A stretch of 14,090 bases of DNA from Candidatus Nomurabacteria bacterium (GTDB lineage Bacteria; Patescibacteriota; Saccharimonadia; Saccharimonadales; Saccharimonadaceae), in NCBI GenBank assembly GCA_031262565.1, contig JAISHL010000055.1, positions 1 to 14,090 of the forward strand, given 5' to 3'. Shown in pieces: positions 1-6,938 of this stretch (within the stretch, counting starts at the first letter, position 1; each line of letters opens with the position of its first letter). Made by a program: the position numbers and the translations under genes. The notes below the pieces were generated by a model. That model ran no database searches. It was not told the origin of the DNA and worked only from the letters and a program-made list of their open reading frames with translations.

Positions 1-13
1 GAACGACTATTTT

Positions 14-949
14 TTGTCTGATATTATCAACGATTTTATCGAGTATGTCGAAGTTGAGCGTGGTCGCGCGCAAAAAACCGCCGAGAACTACCGCTTATAC
101 ATGGAGCGACTGGTAGAATTTGCAGGCAATATTCAGGTGTCGAAAATTGATTCCGAGCTGATTCGCAAATATCGTCTTTGGCTGAATCGCTATGTTGACA
201 ATCAAAACCGCGAGCTGAGTCGCATAACGCAGAACTATCACCTTATCGCCCTGCGCAGTTTTCTGAAATATTGCAGTCGGCGCGACATTTCTACACTTGA
301 CGCCGCAAAAATTGACTTGCCAAAAGTTAATAAAAAGCAGGTTTCGTTTTTATCTTCCGACGAAGTTTCGCGGTTGATGAGCGCGATAGACGATAAAAAA
401 ACTAGCGGACTGCGCGATCGTGCCATTCTTGCCCTACTTTTTTCGGGCGGACTGCGTGTATCGGAGCTTTGCAATCTCAACCGCGACCATATCAATTTGC
501 AACGTATGGAATTTACGGTTCGTGGTAAAGGTCAAAAAGACCGCCCGATTTTCATTTCTAAATTCGCCGCAAACGCAGTTGAACAATATTTGTGTTCAAG
601 AGTTGACTCTGCTAAACCGCTTTTTTTGAACGACTCGCGAAATATTATGCACGGTGATCCCGAAGACAAAATCAGCAACAAAGATGGCGAAAATCGACGT
701 TTATCGCCCCGCTCCGTCCAGCGAATCGTTAGCTATTACGCCAAAGCGGCGGGAATTACCAAACACGTTTCGCCACACACTTTGCGTCACTCTTTCGCAA
801 CAGATCTACTCATGAACGGCGCAGATCTTCGCTCAGTTCAATCTTTACTCGGGCACCAAAATATCGCAACAACACAAATCTACACCCACATCACCGACCC
901 ACATTTGCGTGAAGTTCATAGTAAGTTTCAGAGTGATCCGCTATCGTAA
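14..949 (+). CDS. xerC: Tyrosine recombinase, XerC/XerD type
   Basis: Site-specific tyrosine recombinase that cuts and rejoins DNA at short paired sites; in the Xer family this usually resolves chromosome dimers at dif. The N-terminal SAM-like core-binding domain covers about residues 3-90, and the catalytic domain about 110-300. All catalytic residues are visible: R148 (in GGLRVSEL), K172 (in GKGQKDR), H255 and R258 (in PHTLRHSFATDLL), H281 (in LLGHQNIATTQIY) and the nucleophile Y290. At 311 residues it is slightly longer than typical Xer proteins because about 20 polar residues are inserted around 206-229, just before the LSPRSVQRIV helix. The start used is a TTG with no clear ribosome site; the frame stays open to the left edge, so the true start may lie further upstream. 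XerC and XerD cannot be told apart here. It is convergent with the pseudopilin operon. Confidence 0.87.
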   Translation: MSDIINDFIEYVEVERGRAQKTAENYRLYMERLVEFAGNIQVSKIDSELIRKYRLWLNRYVDNQNRELSRITQNYHLIALRSFLKYCSRRDISTLDAAKIDLPKVNKKQVSFLSSDEVSRLMSAIDDKKTSGLRDRAILALLFSGGLRVSELCNLNRDHINLQRMEFTVRGKGQKDRPIFISKFAANAVEQYLCSRVDSAKPLFLNDSRNIMHGDPEDKISNKDGENRRLSPRSVQRIVSYYAKAAGITKHVSPHTLRHSFATDLLMNGADLRSVQSLLGHQNIATTQIYTHITDPHLREVHSKFQSDPLS

Positions 950-1001
950 AAACATTTTACTGACGCGGGATTGAGTAAATAATGTGTTCAATAAGTAAAT
1001 C

Positions 1002-2363
1002 TTAGTCACTATAGCTACAATTGTCACTACCATTAGCAGCAAATACGCTCATATTCTTGCATATCTTCGAGGCGGACTCAATGGCATAATCTGGCCACAA
1101 AGCTTCGTCTTCACCGCCATTCACTGACTCGAGCCGTGCTTCTAGTCGACGGAATGAATCAACTGCACGACCTGTCACGTCAACCGCTGCCTGACCACCT
1201 GCATAATAGAGCTGTGTGCCGCCATTTTTTCCGGCGCTGATTTCTACTGTGGCTTCTTTATATATGGATTGCAGACGCAGATATGTATTCTCGTTTAAGT
1301 CGGAGGTATTATAGATATCACTATCCACATTAGTCCAGTTTTTAACCGTAAAGCTAAATGAGCAAGTTGCACCGCATTTATATTGTATGATTGGTCGATC
1401 TACAAATTTATTTCCGTTACTACTAGCGTATCCCGTACTGTTTAGATAGCTATGCGAGTTACCATTGATGTCATCATCAATAGAATATTTAAAACAATCT
1501 AATGGCACAACTCCCGATAAGCTTGATGTACTGTCGTTGTATAGACATCCACCATTGTGAACATTACTTTCAGTCGCGTCTGCAACCGTAATAGAAGCTG
1601 ATCTTTTAAACGACTCGGAAATAAGCCGCTTAGAGCTATCACTACTCGGTCTAATCGTAAGCGCCCGAATACTCTTATTTAAGGCATCAGTACTATACCC
1701 TCCAAATGTATTCACCGCTTCCAATCTCAATACTGCTGGACCTTGCCAGTCACTATTTGGAAGATATCCGCCAGCTAGCGGACTTTTAGTGTCACTCCAT
1801 TTTATATTGATATAGTCTGGTTTAGCAAGCTTACCGCTCGAATCAACCCACTTCATCGGGATCACTTTTGAGTCGCCAGTTTCTGCATCTAGCGTCGTAG
1901 TGACAGATTCAGGGTTGCTAGTAATTTTCAGGCATAAATAATATTCCCCATTGTTGCCAACTCTAACTTGATTATTAGCATCTTGATCTCCGCTCAATCC
2001 GACACTAGTCGTGAGAGTAGAACTAAGTATATCATTACATCCTTGACCGTCTAATGTGCTAGCCAATATCTCGCATCCTCCTGACGGTGGCTTACCGACA
2101 GTATCAAATAGACCATTACCATCGCTATCAAATTCTTCATAACAATACGCCAACATTCTCTTTGCGTCTTCAATTCCCGACTCGGCGGCGGCGACAGCGC
2201 GAGCATTCAACTCGTCATTCTGCGCCTGACGCGAAGTTGATAACATAATCTGTGTGAAGCTGATGACGACGACCGAGAAGATCAAGATAAACATCGTGAC
2301 CGTGATGATTGACACTTGCCCCGATTCTGATTCGCGCGCCGCCCATAGTGATTTTCTTTTCAT
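1002..2363 (-). CDS. PilX/GspK-like minor pilin, large cysteine-rich pilus protein
   Basis: Last gene of the four-gene pseudopilin operon; probably a pilus-tip or minor pilin subunit exposed on the cell surface. The N terminus has a short basic leader, then SGQVSIITVTMFILIF, a single hydrophobic helix at about 18-40, followed by the AAAESGIEDAKR stretch typical of the PilX N-terminal family. It lacks the FTLIE motif of ordinary prepilins, as PilX_N proteins often do, so cleavage by the prepilin peptidase is uncertain. The roughly 400-residue exported part is rich in Ser, Asn, Asp and Gly and has ten cysteines. A DSDGNGLFD segment at 79-87 resembles a calcium-binding DxDxNGxxD loop. Its ATG shares one base with the stop of the gene upstream (TAATG), suggesting translational coupling. 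The family call rests on the N terminus; the rest is not recognised and could be an adhesive domain. Confidence 0.68.
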   Translation of the reverse strand: MKRKSLWAARESESGQVSIITVTMFILIFSVVVISFTQIMLSTSRQAQNDELNARAVAAAESGIEDAKRMLAYCYEEFDSDGNGLFDTVGKPPSGGCEILASTLDGQGCNDILSSTLTTSVGLSGDQDANNQVRVGNNGEYYLCLKITSNPESVTTTLDAETGDSKVIPMKWVDSSGKLAKPDYINIKWSDTKSPLAGGYLPNSDWQGPAVLRLEAVNTFGGYSTDALNKSIRALTIRPSSDSSKRLISESFKRSASITVADATESNVHNGGCLYNDSTSSLSGVVPLDCFKYSIDDDINGNSHSYLNSTGYASSNGNKFVDRPIIQYKCGATCSFSFTVKNWTNVDSDIYNTSDLNENTYLRLQSIYKEATVEISAGKNGGTQLYYAGGQAAVDVTGRAVDSFRRLEARLESVNGGEDEALWPDYAIESASKICKNMSVFAANGSDNCSYSD

Positions 2364-3055
2364 TAGCCATTCCCCTTATTTCTTCTATATACTGTAAAAT
2401 TCAAATCCGTAAACGCGCAATATTGGTTCGGTCCGCTCGCATCTTCGCAGATATAGCTCCCATTTTGTTCCACTGGACGATTGTCGCCACTCGTCGAAAG
2501 AACGATATGGAAGTTCACCAATCTACCATCACTACTTGGCATTACATCAAATCTTAGAACGTCAATATTTCGACCGATTAAAGTAGTTTGTCCGCTCTGA
2601 TCTGATGCATCAATAGCCGAAGAAGGGTCGCTACAGTATTTATCACTATTATCACCAGATATTCGCAATAATCGCAGGCCTGATCCATCTCCCCCGTTTA
2701 TATGATCCGCAATTGTTCCATCTTCATTAACTACCGTAAAGCCGACTGTTCCGTCGCTGTTCGTTATATTCCAAATATACGCTACATCGCCAACACACAG
2801 GCGGCCGTATCCTCGCGCGTCATAATTCACAGATTCACTCCCAAACCGTAACTGATCCATAATATCTGTATTTATTTGACGAGCGGCGGCGTTGATTTGA
2901 TTTAGTTGCAGTCCCCTCTGATATGTCGACATAATGTTTATGAGCGTCGACGCCAAAAATACCACAATGAAGCCGATCGCTAGTAGCGCCATGCCTAACT
3001 CAACCAGCGTAAAGCCAGCCTCGCGCGCTATTTTTTTTGTCTTACTCTGCGTCAT
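2363..3055 (-). CDS. Prepilin-type protein, PilW-like minor pilin
   Basis: Type IV pilus or pseudopilus minor subunit of 230 residues. A class III signal is clear: basic leader MTQSKTKKIAREAG, cleavage expected after G14, then FTLVELGMALLAIGF with Phe at +1 and Glu at +5, in a hydrophobic helix reaching about residue 35. The following INAAARQINTDIMDQLRFGSE and a beta-rich C-terminal domain resemble the PilW/PilJ minor pilins that follow PilV in minor-pilin operons. Four cysteines lie in the exported domain (RLC, KYC, YIC, QYC). The start ATG is inside the end of the preceding gene (14-base overlap) and is preceded by a GAGG ribosome site. The PilW label is by position and general look, not by a diagnostic motif. 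Confidence 0.7.
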   Translation of the reverse strand: MTQSKTKKIAREAGFTLVELGMALLAIGFIVVFLASTLINIMSTYQRGLQLNQINAAARQINTDIMDQLRFGSESVNYDARGYGRLCVGDVAYIWNITNSDGTVGFTVVNEDGTIADHINGGDGSGLRLLRISGDNSDKYCSDPSSAIDASDQSGQTTLIGRNIDVLRFDVMPSSDGRLVNFHIVLSTSGDNRPVEQNGSYICEDASGPNQYCAFTDLNFTVYRRNKGNG

Positions 3056-3632
3056 AAATCCTCACTATCGTTGAGCTTTGTGATTGCGGTAGACTGCCGA
3101 GCGGCGTCCAGCATGCTTTGATGTAAAAATCGTAATAAGCTTTACCACTGCTATCTCCGGTATATTTCACCGCATCAATCCAAATGCCGTTACCAGAAGT
3201 GGCGCGATTGTTCGGATTACAACCATCCCCACTATCATCATTATTTTCTAAACCAGTCTCTATTTTTACGTTACTTATATCATCTCTATCATTCATATAG
3301 AAACTTCCTGCCGTAGGCGTAGTTATATTTCCAGTCGTTATTGCATATCTTGTGGTTATGTTGATATTTCCATTTTTATCATCCGACACTGCTAGCTTTT
3401 TTATATCTTCCCATGTCGCGCTGTCTTGACTATGTACATAATGCAACAGCTCCGCCTGCGAGTTCATCTCGGCGCGAACGGCGGTGCGCTCGGCAGAGTT
3501 CAAAATTGACACATAATTGCGGTTCATGATTGACATGACACCAGACACAACAATGCCCAAGACAGTTATAGCAATCAATACCTCAATCAAGGTGTCGCCT
3601 CGTTGCTTACTATGGAAAATCAGTTTTTTCAT
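3042..3632 (-). CDS. Prepilin-type protein, PilV/GspI-like
   Basis: Minor pilin or pseudopilin of 196 residues. Leader MKKLIFHSKQRG is followed by DTLIEVLIAITVLGIVVSGVMSIM; cleavage is expected after G12. The residue at +1 of the mature protein is Asp instead of the usual Phe, while Glu at +5 is kept. TLIEVLIA is typical of PilV, GspI and ComGE-type proteins. The exported part is short, polar and has two cysteines (DGCNPN and KACWTP), which may form a disulfide. It overlaps the gene before it by four bases (ATGA) and the gene after it by 14, so the four pseudopilin genes are almost certainly translated from one mRNA. Confidence 0.72.
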   Translation of the reverse strand: MKKLIFHSKQRGDTLIEVLIAITVLGIVVSGVMSIMNRNYVSILNSAERTAVRAEMNSQAELLHYVHSQDSATWEDIKKLAVSDDKNGNINITTRYAITTGNITTPTAGSFYMNDRDDISNVKIETGLENNDDSGDGCNPNNRATSGNGIWIDAVKYTGDSSGKAYYDFYIKACWTPLGSLPQSQSSTIVRIYDAE

Positions 3633-4420
3633 ATTGCGCCCTCACAAATGGTATTCAAATTAGTGATATCTTCGGGGGACTTATCTAGTGGTTCTTGCGG
3701 AATAACCATTTTTACGCCCGAAGAACTTGATCCTCCATCTAAACATAGCGCGCCACCAGAAAACCCAGACTGTCCATTTTCAATAAATATTGCAACATGC
3801 TCATTGGCAGAAATATAATTTCTTCCTGCTGAATTTGAGGTTGAATATCTATCAATTTCTATATTAGAGGCTACTATAATATTACCACTGACTGGTCCTC
3901 GAAAAATAGCTATGTTGCTCTCGCTACCCGAATTAAGTACTTTGCCATGTTGCGCATCGCCTGCGTACCTTGGATTATAATCATACATACTTACAAATTC
4001 CCCACCCCATTTTATTTGATAGTCTTGCGATCCGACCAGACCCAGTTCTGTTTTTTTCAATACATCTAAATCATTTGTGCCGACTATATTACTGTTGGCC
4101 GAAATATAACTGATTTCAACTCTTGATAAATCATCTTCATCAAATCCAAATCTCATTATCTTGCCAACTATTAGACATCCGCTCGTCCCCGCAACCGTAT
4201 CATCAGGCTCACCACAAACCTTAGAACTTCCCCTCTCATTTATCCCATTTCTCACTTCTTCGTATTGATCCTGAATCAGGGAGCGCAAAGAGATTATTGT
4301 GTCTTGAAAACGTTGCCGCGCCACTACGCCCGACAGTCCAGACAAAAGCAATAACAGAGCCGCCGATATTGCAAGGAATAGCGACACCTCTATAATTGTA
4401 AAACCCCCTTGTTTTTTCAC
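3629..4420 (-). CDS. Prepilin-type protein, first gene of pseudopilin operon
   Basis: Minor pilin or pseudopilin of 263 residues from the GTG start chosen here. The leader MKKQGG is followed by FTIIEVSLFLAISAALLLLLSGLSGVV: cleavage after the second Gly, Phe +1 and Glu +5, then a hydrophobic helix, all as expected for a class III signal. The exported domain is beta-rich, with four cysteines and the end SPEDITNLNTICEGAI. Longer frames from TTG codons at 4438 or 4441 would add MLRYNC and similar residues, but a TATAAT box at 4427-4432 lies inside that extension, which makes GTG at 4420 more likely. It heads an operon of four overlapping genes. GspH/FimT-like proteins often occupy this first place, but the assignment to that family is not firm. 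Confidence 0.7.
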   Translation of the reverse strand: MKKQGGFTIIEVSLFLAISAALLLLLSGLSGVVARQRFQDTIISLRSLIQDQYEEVRNGINERGSSKVCGEPDDTVAGTSGCLIVGKIMRFGFDEDDLSRVEISYISANSNIVGTNDLDVLKKTELGLVGSQDYQIKWGGEFVSMYDYNPRYAGDAQHGKVLNSGSESNIAIFRGPVSGNIIVASNIEIDRYSTSNSAGRNYISANEHVAIFIENGQSGFSGGALCLDGGSSSSGVKMVIPQEPLDKSPEDITNLNTICEGAI

Positions 4421-4426
4421 ACCACA

Positions 4427-4455
4427 ATTATATCGCAACAAGCCACTTCCCGCAA
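4427..4455 (-). promoter_or_regulatory. Promoter of the pseudopilin operon
   Basis: On the minus strand TTGCGG (4455-4450) is followed after 17 bases by a perfect TATAAT (4432-4427). Counting from the -10 box, transcription would start near 4420, which is the first base of the GTG start codon. No ribosome site can therefore be on the mRNA, so a leaderless transcript is predicted. The promoter itself is a strong match to the housekeeping sigma consensus; the start point is inferred. Confidence 0.66.
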
Positions 4456-4529
4456 TACCTTTATGCTTAATTTTTTAGAAAAAGCTGTGGAATTTGTGTG
4501 AAATTTGTATAAAATCAGTGGACAGAAAA

Positions 4530-5363
4530 TTAGATAAACAACATTAAATCAGTTTGCAGCCACTTGACAATCTGTGCGCCAAACAAAACGACAGCAAAAG
4601 TCGCGATGATCAAAAACGGACCAAACGGAATTTTGCTGGTCATTTTGACTTTTTTGCGCAACATCGACGGCATGACGTAAAGTGTGCCGAGCAAATTGGC
4701 GGCGAATAAAATAATCAGCGACTCTTGCCACGACGCAACCAGACCGACAAATAGCCCGAATTTCACATCGCCAAAACCGACCAACTTCCCTTTTGACAAG
4801 ATGTAAATACTGCCATAAATCCCCGCAACGGGAATGAACGCCAAAATCCGACCGACAATCAACTGCCCAGCCGACGCTCCCGCCGTCAAATCTACAACAA
4901 AACTCGTGATCGCAAAAGCTACGCCGACAATCAAGAGTGGAAACATCAATTTATTCGGTAAAAGTTGCCATTTTGCGTCATAAACCAAGAGAGCCGCCAT
5001 TAAAATCAGCGCGATCAGCCAAAGGATAAACAGAGTTATTCCGCCCACAGCCCAACTAAACGGCCACCATAAAAACGAGATTAAAAACGCCACGCCGAGA
5101 AAAATTTCCAGCAAGAATGTTGTCGCGCCGATTTTTTTATGGCAATAGCGACATTTTCCGCGCAAGCAAATCCAAGATATAATCGGCAGAAGTTCAAACC
5201 ATAATAAGCGGTGATGACAATGTTCACACTCGCTGTGACCGCCACGCCAAAACTCGCGCCAAAGTTTGCCACCTTTTTTCATTCGCCAAACCAACGCACC
5301 AACAAACGAGCCAAACGCCGCACCAAAAATAAACGCACCGACCGCCAAAATCCACTTCTCCAT
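4530..5363 (-). CDS. pilD: Prepilin peptidase (type IV leader peptidase)
   Basis: Integral membrane aspartic peptidase that removes the short basic leader from prepilins and usually methylates the new N terminus. From the ATG used here it is 277 residues. The N-terminal part has FGSFVGALVWR, then a zinc-type tetracysteine segment (CEHC at 46-49 and CRYC at 71-74), as in the bifunctional peptidase/methylase group. The two catalytic aspartates are visible: D129 in LLVYDAKWQLLPN and D199 in the GFGD motif. Several hydrophobic helices follow. A TTG three bases upstream (5366) could also serve, but the GGAGG at 5371-5375 is better spaced for the ATG (7 bases). It is the obvious processing enzyme for the four pseudopilins just downstream. 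No major pilin gene is next to it in this window. Confidence 0.93.
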   Translation of the reverse strand: MEKWILAVGAFIFGAAFGSFVGALVWRMKKGGKLWREFWRGGHSECEHCHHRLLWFELLPIISWICLRGKCRYCHKKIGATTFLLEIFLGVAFLISFLWWPFSWAVGGITLFILWLIALILMAALLVYDAKWQLLPNKLMFPLLIVGVAFAITSFVVDLTAGASAGQLIVGRILAFIPVAGIYGSIYILSKGKLVGFGDVKFGLFVGLVASWQESLIILFAANLLGTLYVMPSMLRKKVKMTSKIPFGPFLIIATFAVVLFGAQIVKWLQTDLMLFI

Positions 5364-5422
5364 CAATTTCCCTCCAATAAAATATTGTTCATGGTTAATA
5401 TTGTAACATAGATGAGTGAGAT

Positions 5423-5450
5423 TTTATAAACACGCTATATCTAGTGTCTA
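5423..5450 (-). promoter_or_regulatory. Candidate promoter of pilD
   Basis: On the minus strand TAGACA (5450-5445) is separated by 16 bases from TATAAA (5428-5423), giving a leader of about 50 bases before the pilD ATG. A second possible -10 (TACAAT) lies nearer the gene but lacks a good -35 box. The promoter elements overlap the palindromic boxes at 5432-5467, as expected for a repressed promoter. Confidence 0.5.
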
Positions 5451-5467
5451 TACGCTATATATAGCGT
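5432..5467. promoter_or_regulatory. Tandem NrdR-box-like operators upstream of pilD
   Basis: Two 16-base boxes lie at 5432-5447 (ACGCTATATCTAGTGT) and 5452-5467 (ACGCTATATATAGCGT, a perfect palindrome). Each matches the published NrdR box acaCwAtATaTwGtgt at 14 of 16 positions; the second matches the whole inner core. Their centres are 20 bases apart, close to two helical turns, which fits the paired arrangement known for NrdR. They cover the spacer and -35 region of the candidate pilD promoter. The same segment also forms a 14-base perfect inverted repeat (5427-5440 with 5459-5472). No T-tract follows on either strand, so a terminator for glyA is less likely. NrdR itself is not in this window, so the regulator is inferred. 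Confidence 0.5.
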
Positions 5468-5481
5468 GTTTAGTTTGCGTA

Positions 5482-6891
5482 TTATTTGTCGCTCGGCAAT
5501 GGAAAACTGCGCGCAAATTCAATAACTTCCTGATGCAGTTTTTCTAATTCTGCGTCGTCTTCCAGATGAACGACGGCTTGCTTCATCCATTCGGCGATTT
5601 TGACCATATCGTCCTCTTTTAGTCCGCGCGAGGTGATAGCTGGTGTGCCGAGTCGGATTCCACTTGGGCGGAATGGCGGCAATGTATCGTCAGGGATTGC
5701 GTTGGCGTTGAGCGTTAAGCCGATTTTATCCAGCGCGATTTCCACCTCTTTACCGTTGATAGCAAAACTTTCGTTTACGTCCGCCAGAATCAGGTGATTA
5801 TCCGTGCCGCCCGAAACCAATTTGAAGCCACGTTTTTGCAACTCACTCGCCAATTTCTTCGCATTTTTGACAACTTGCGACGCATAATCTTTAAATTCTG
5901 GTTGAAGCGCCTCATGAAATGCCACGGCTTTGGCGGCTACAATGTGCATCAATGGTCCACCTTGTGTGCCAGGAAAAACCGAGCGGTCAATCAAAGTTGG
6001 AATATTTGCCAATGTTTTTTCTGGTTTTTTCAGAGGATTTCCAACGACACCTTTGCTTAAAATCAAGCCACCGCGTGGTCCGCGCAAAGTCTTATGTGTT
6101 GTAGTTGTTACAACATGAAAACCATAGTCAAATGGGTTTGGATGCGCACCACCAGCGATTAAACCAGCCACATGCGCCATGTCCGCCATCAATAAACAAC
6201 CCGCGATTTTCTGCCCAATCTCAGCAAAGCGTGCAAAATCTGGGATTCGTGAATACGCCGAATAACCGACCAAAATAATTTTTGGCTGTTTTTCGATCGC
6301 GATTCGCTCAATCTCGTCGTAATCAAATTCGCCAGTTTTTGGATCAATGCCATAACTGATGAAATTGTAAATTTTCGCACTTTGCGTCACAGGCGAGCCG
6401 TGCGTCAAATGTCCGCCGTGACCCAAATTCATTCCCAAAACCGTATCGCCTGGTTCGAGCCATGCATTATAGACCGCATTGTTCGCCTGTGCGCCAGAGT
6501 GCGGCTGAACGTTGGCATGATCCGCGCCGAATAATCGAATCGCTCGTGCGATCGCCAAGCGCTCAATGCGATCGGTGTTCTCCTGACCGCCGTAATAACG
6601 CTTGTCGGGCAGGATTTCAGAGGCGATTTCTTGCTCCATCTTTGCAAAAACTCCTCCTTTGTCATCCTGAACTCGTTTCAGGATCTCTTCATCAGATGCC
6701 GAAACAAGTTCGGCATGACATGTTAGTTTTTCAAAACTCGGATAACCTTCTGAATATTTATTCGTTAAGACCGACCCCATCGCTTGCAAAACTTCGCGCG
6801 AAACATAGTTTTCTGACGGAATCAGTTCCAATCCGTCGCGCTGTCTGCTCTGCTCCGATTCAATTAGTTCAAAAATTGCCTTGTCGTTCAT
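5482..6891 (-). CDS. glyA: Serine hydroxymethyltransferase with active-site loop insertion
   Basis: Pyridoxal-phosphate enzyme that interconverts serine and glycine while moving a one-carbon unit to tetrahydrofolate, in the cytoplasm. Family motifs run the full length: LIPSENYVS (24-31), [11 protein letters not shown] (127-137), [11 protein letters not shown] (155-165), DMAHVAGL (237-244), the PLP lysine K267 in [25 protein letters not shown] and GTDNHL. At 469 residues it is about 50 longer than E. coli GlyA. Most of the excess is between P51 and K97: E. coli has one residue between GYP and KRYYGG, while here there are 45 (52-96). Residues 58-78 are encoded by a palindromic repeat. The frame is uninterrupted and all flanking motifs are intact, so it is probably functional, but the insertion separates E48 from Y99/Y100, which in E. 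coli are neighbouring active-site residues. A strong AGGAGG site precedes the ATG; it probably shares a transcript with the Nudix gene. Confidence 0.94.
   Translation of the reverse strand: MNDKAIFELIESEQSRQRDGLELIPSENYVSREVLQAMGSVLTNKYSEGYPSFEKLTCHAELVSASDEEILKRVQDDKGGVFAKMEQEIASEILPDKRYYGGQENTDRIERLAIARAIRLFGADHANVQPHSGAQANNAVYNAWLEPGDTVLGMNLGHGGHLTHGSPVTQSAKIYNFISYGIDPKTGEFDYDEIERIAIEKQPKIILVGYSAYSRIPDFARFAEIGQKIAGCLLMADMAHVAGLIAGGAHPNPFDYGFHVVTTTTHKTLRGPRGGLILSKGVVGNPLKKPEKTLANIPTLIDRSVFPGTQGGPLMHIVAAKAVAFHEALQPEFKDYASQVVKNAKKLASELQKRGFKLVSGGTDNHLILADVNESFAINGKEVEIALDKIGLTLNANAIPDDTLPPFRPSGIRLGTPAITSRGLKEDDMVKIAEWMKQAVVHLEDDAELEKLHQEVIEFARSFPLPSDK
6660..6720. repeat. Nested palindromic element inside glyA
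   Basis: A 61-base imperfect palindrome: outer arms TGTCAT (6660-6665) and ATGACA (6715-6720) enclose two hairpins, each with an 8-base perfect stem and a 5-base loop (ATCCTGAA/TTCAGGAT at 6664-6671 and 6677-6684; ATGCCGAA/TTCGGCAT at 6696-6703 and 6709-6716). The GTCATCCTGAAC...TTCAGGATCT form is a dispersed repeat type familiar from many bacterial genomes. On the glyA strand it is read as CHAELVSAS...RVQDDK without stops. Only one copy is present in this window, so its repetitive nature comes from general knowledge of the motif. Confidence 0.8.
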
Positions 6892-6938
6892 AAAATCCCC
6901 TCCTTTAAAATTAAAATTTTCTTAGCATTAAAAGCAAA

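Noticed and set aside
950..1001. Possible dif site or terminator between the recombinase and the pseudopilin operon
   Set aside because: Only a weak 6-base stem with a 12-base loop (956-961 with 974-979) and no convincing dif-like pair of 11-base arms.
4421..4441. TTG start at 4441 for the first pseudopilin gene
   Set aside because: The TATAAT box lies inside this extension, and the GTG at 4420 gives a standard prepilin leader.
4442..4529. Terminator or small RNA between pilD and the pseudopilin operon
   Set aside because: Only the promoter at 4427-4455 and a short direct repeat (AATTTGT, twice) are seen; no hairpin with T-tract.
5427..5472. Terminator of glyA
   Set aside because: The stem is strong in length but A+T-rich, has an 18-base loop and no T-tract on either strand; operator boxes explain it better.
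6462..6893. Open frame of 143 codons on the + strand opposite glyA
   Set aside because: It is a shadow of glyA; its [13 protein letters not shown] stretch is only the other strand of the palindromic element, and no start signal supports it.
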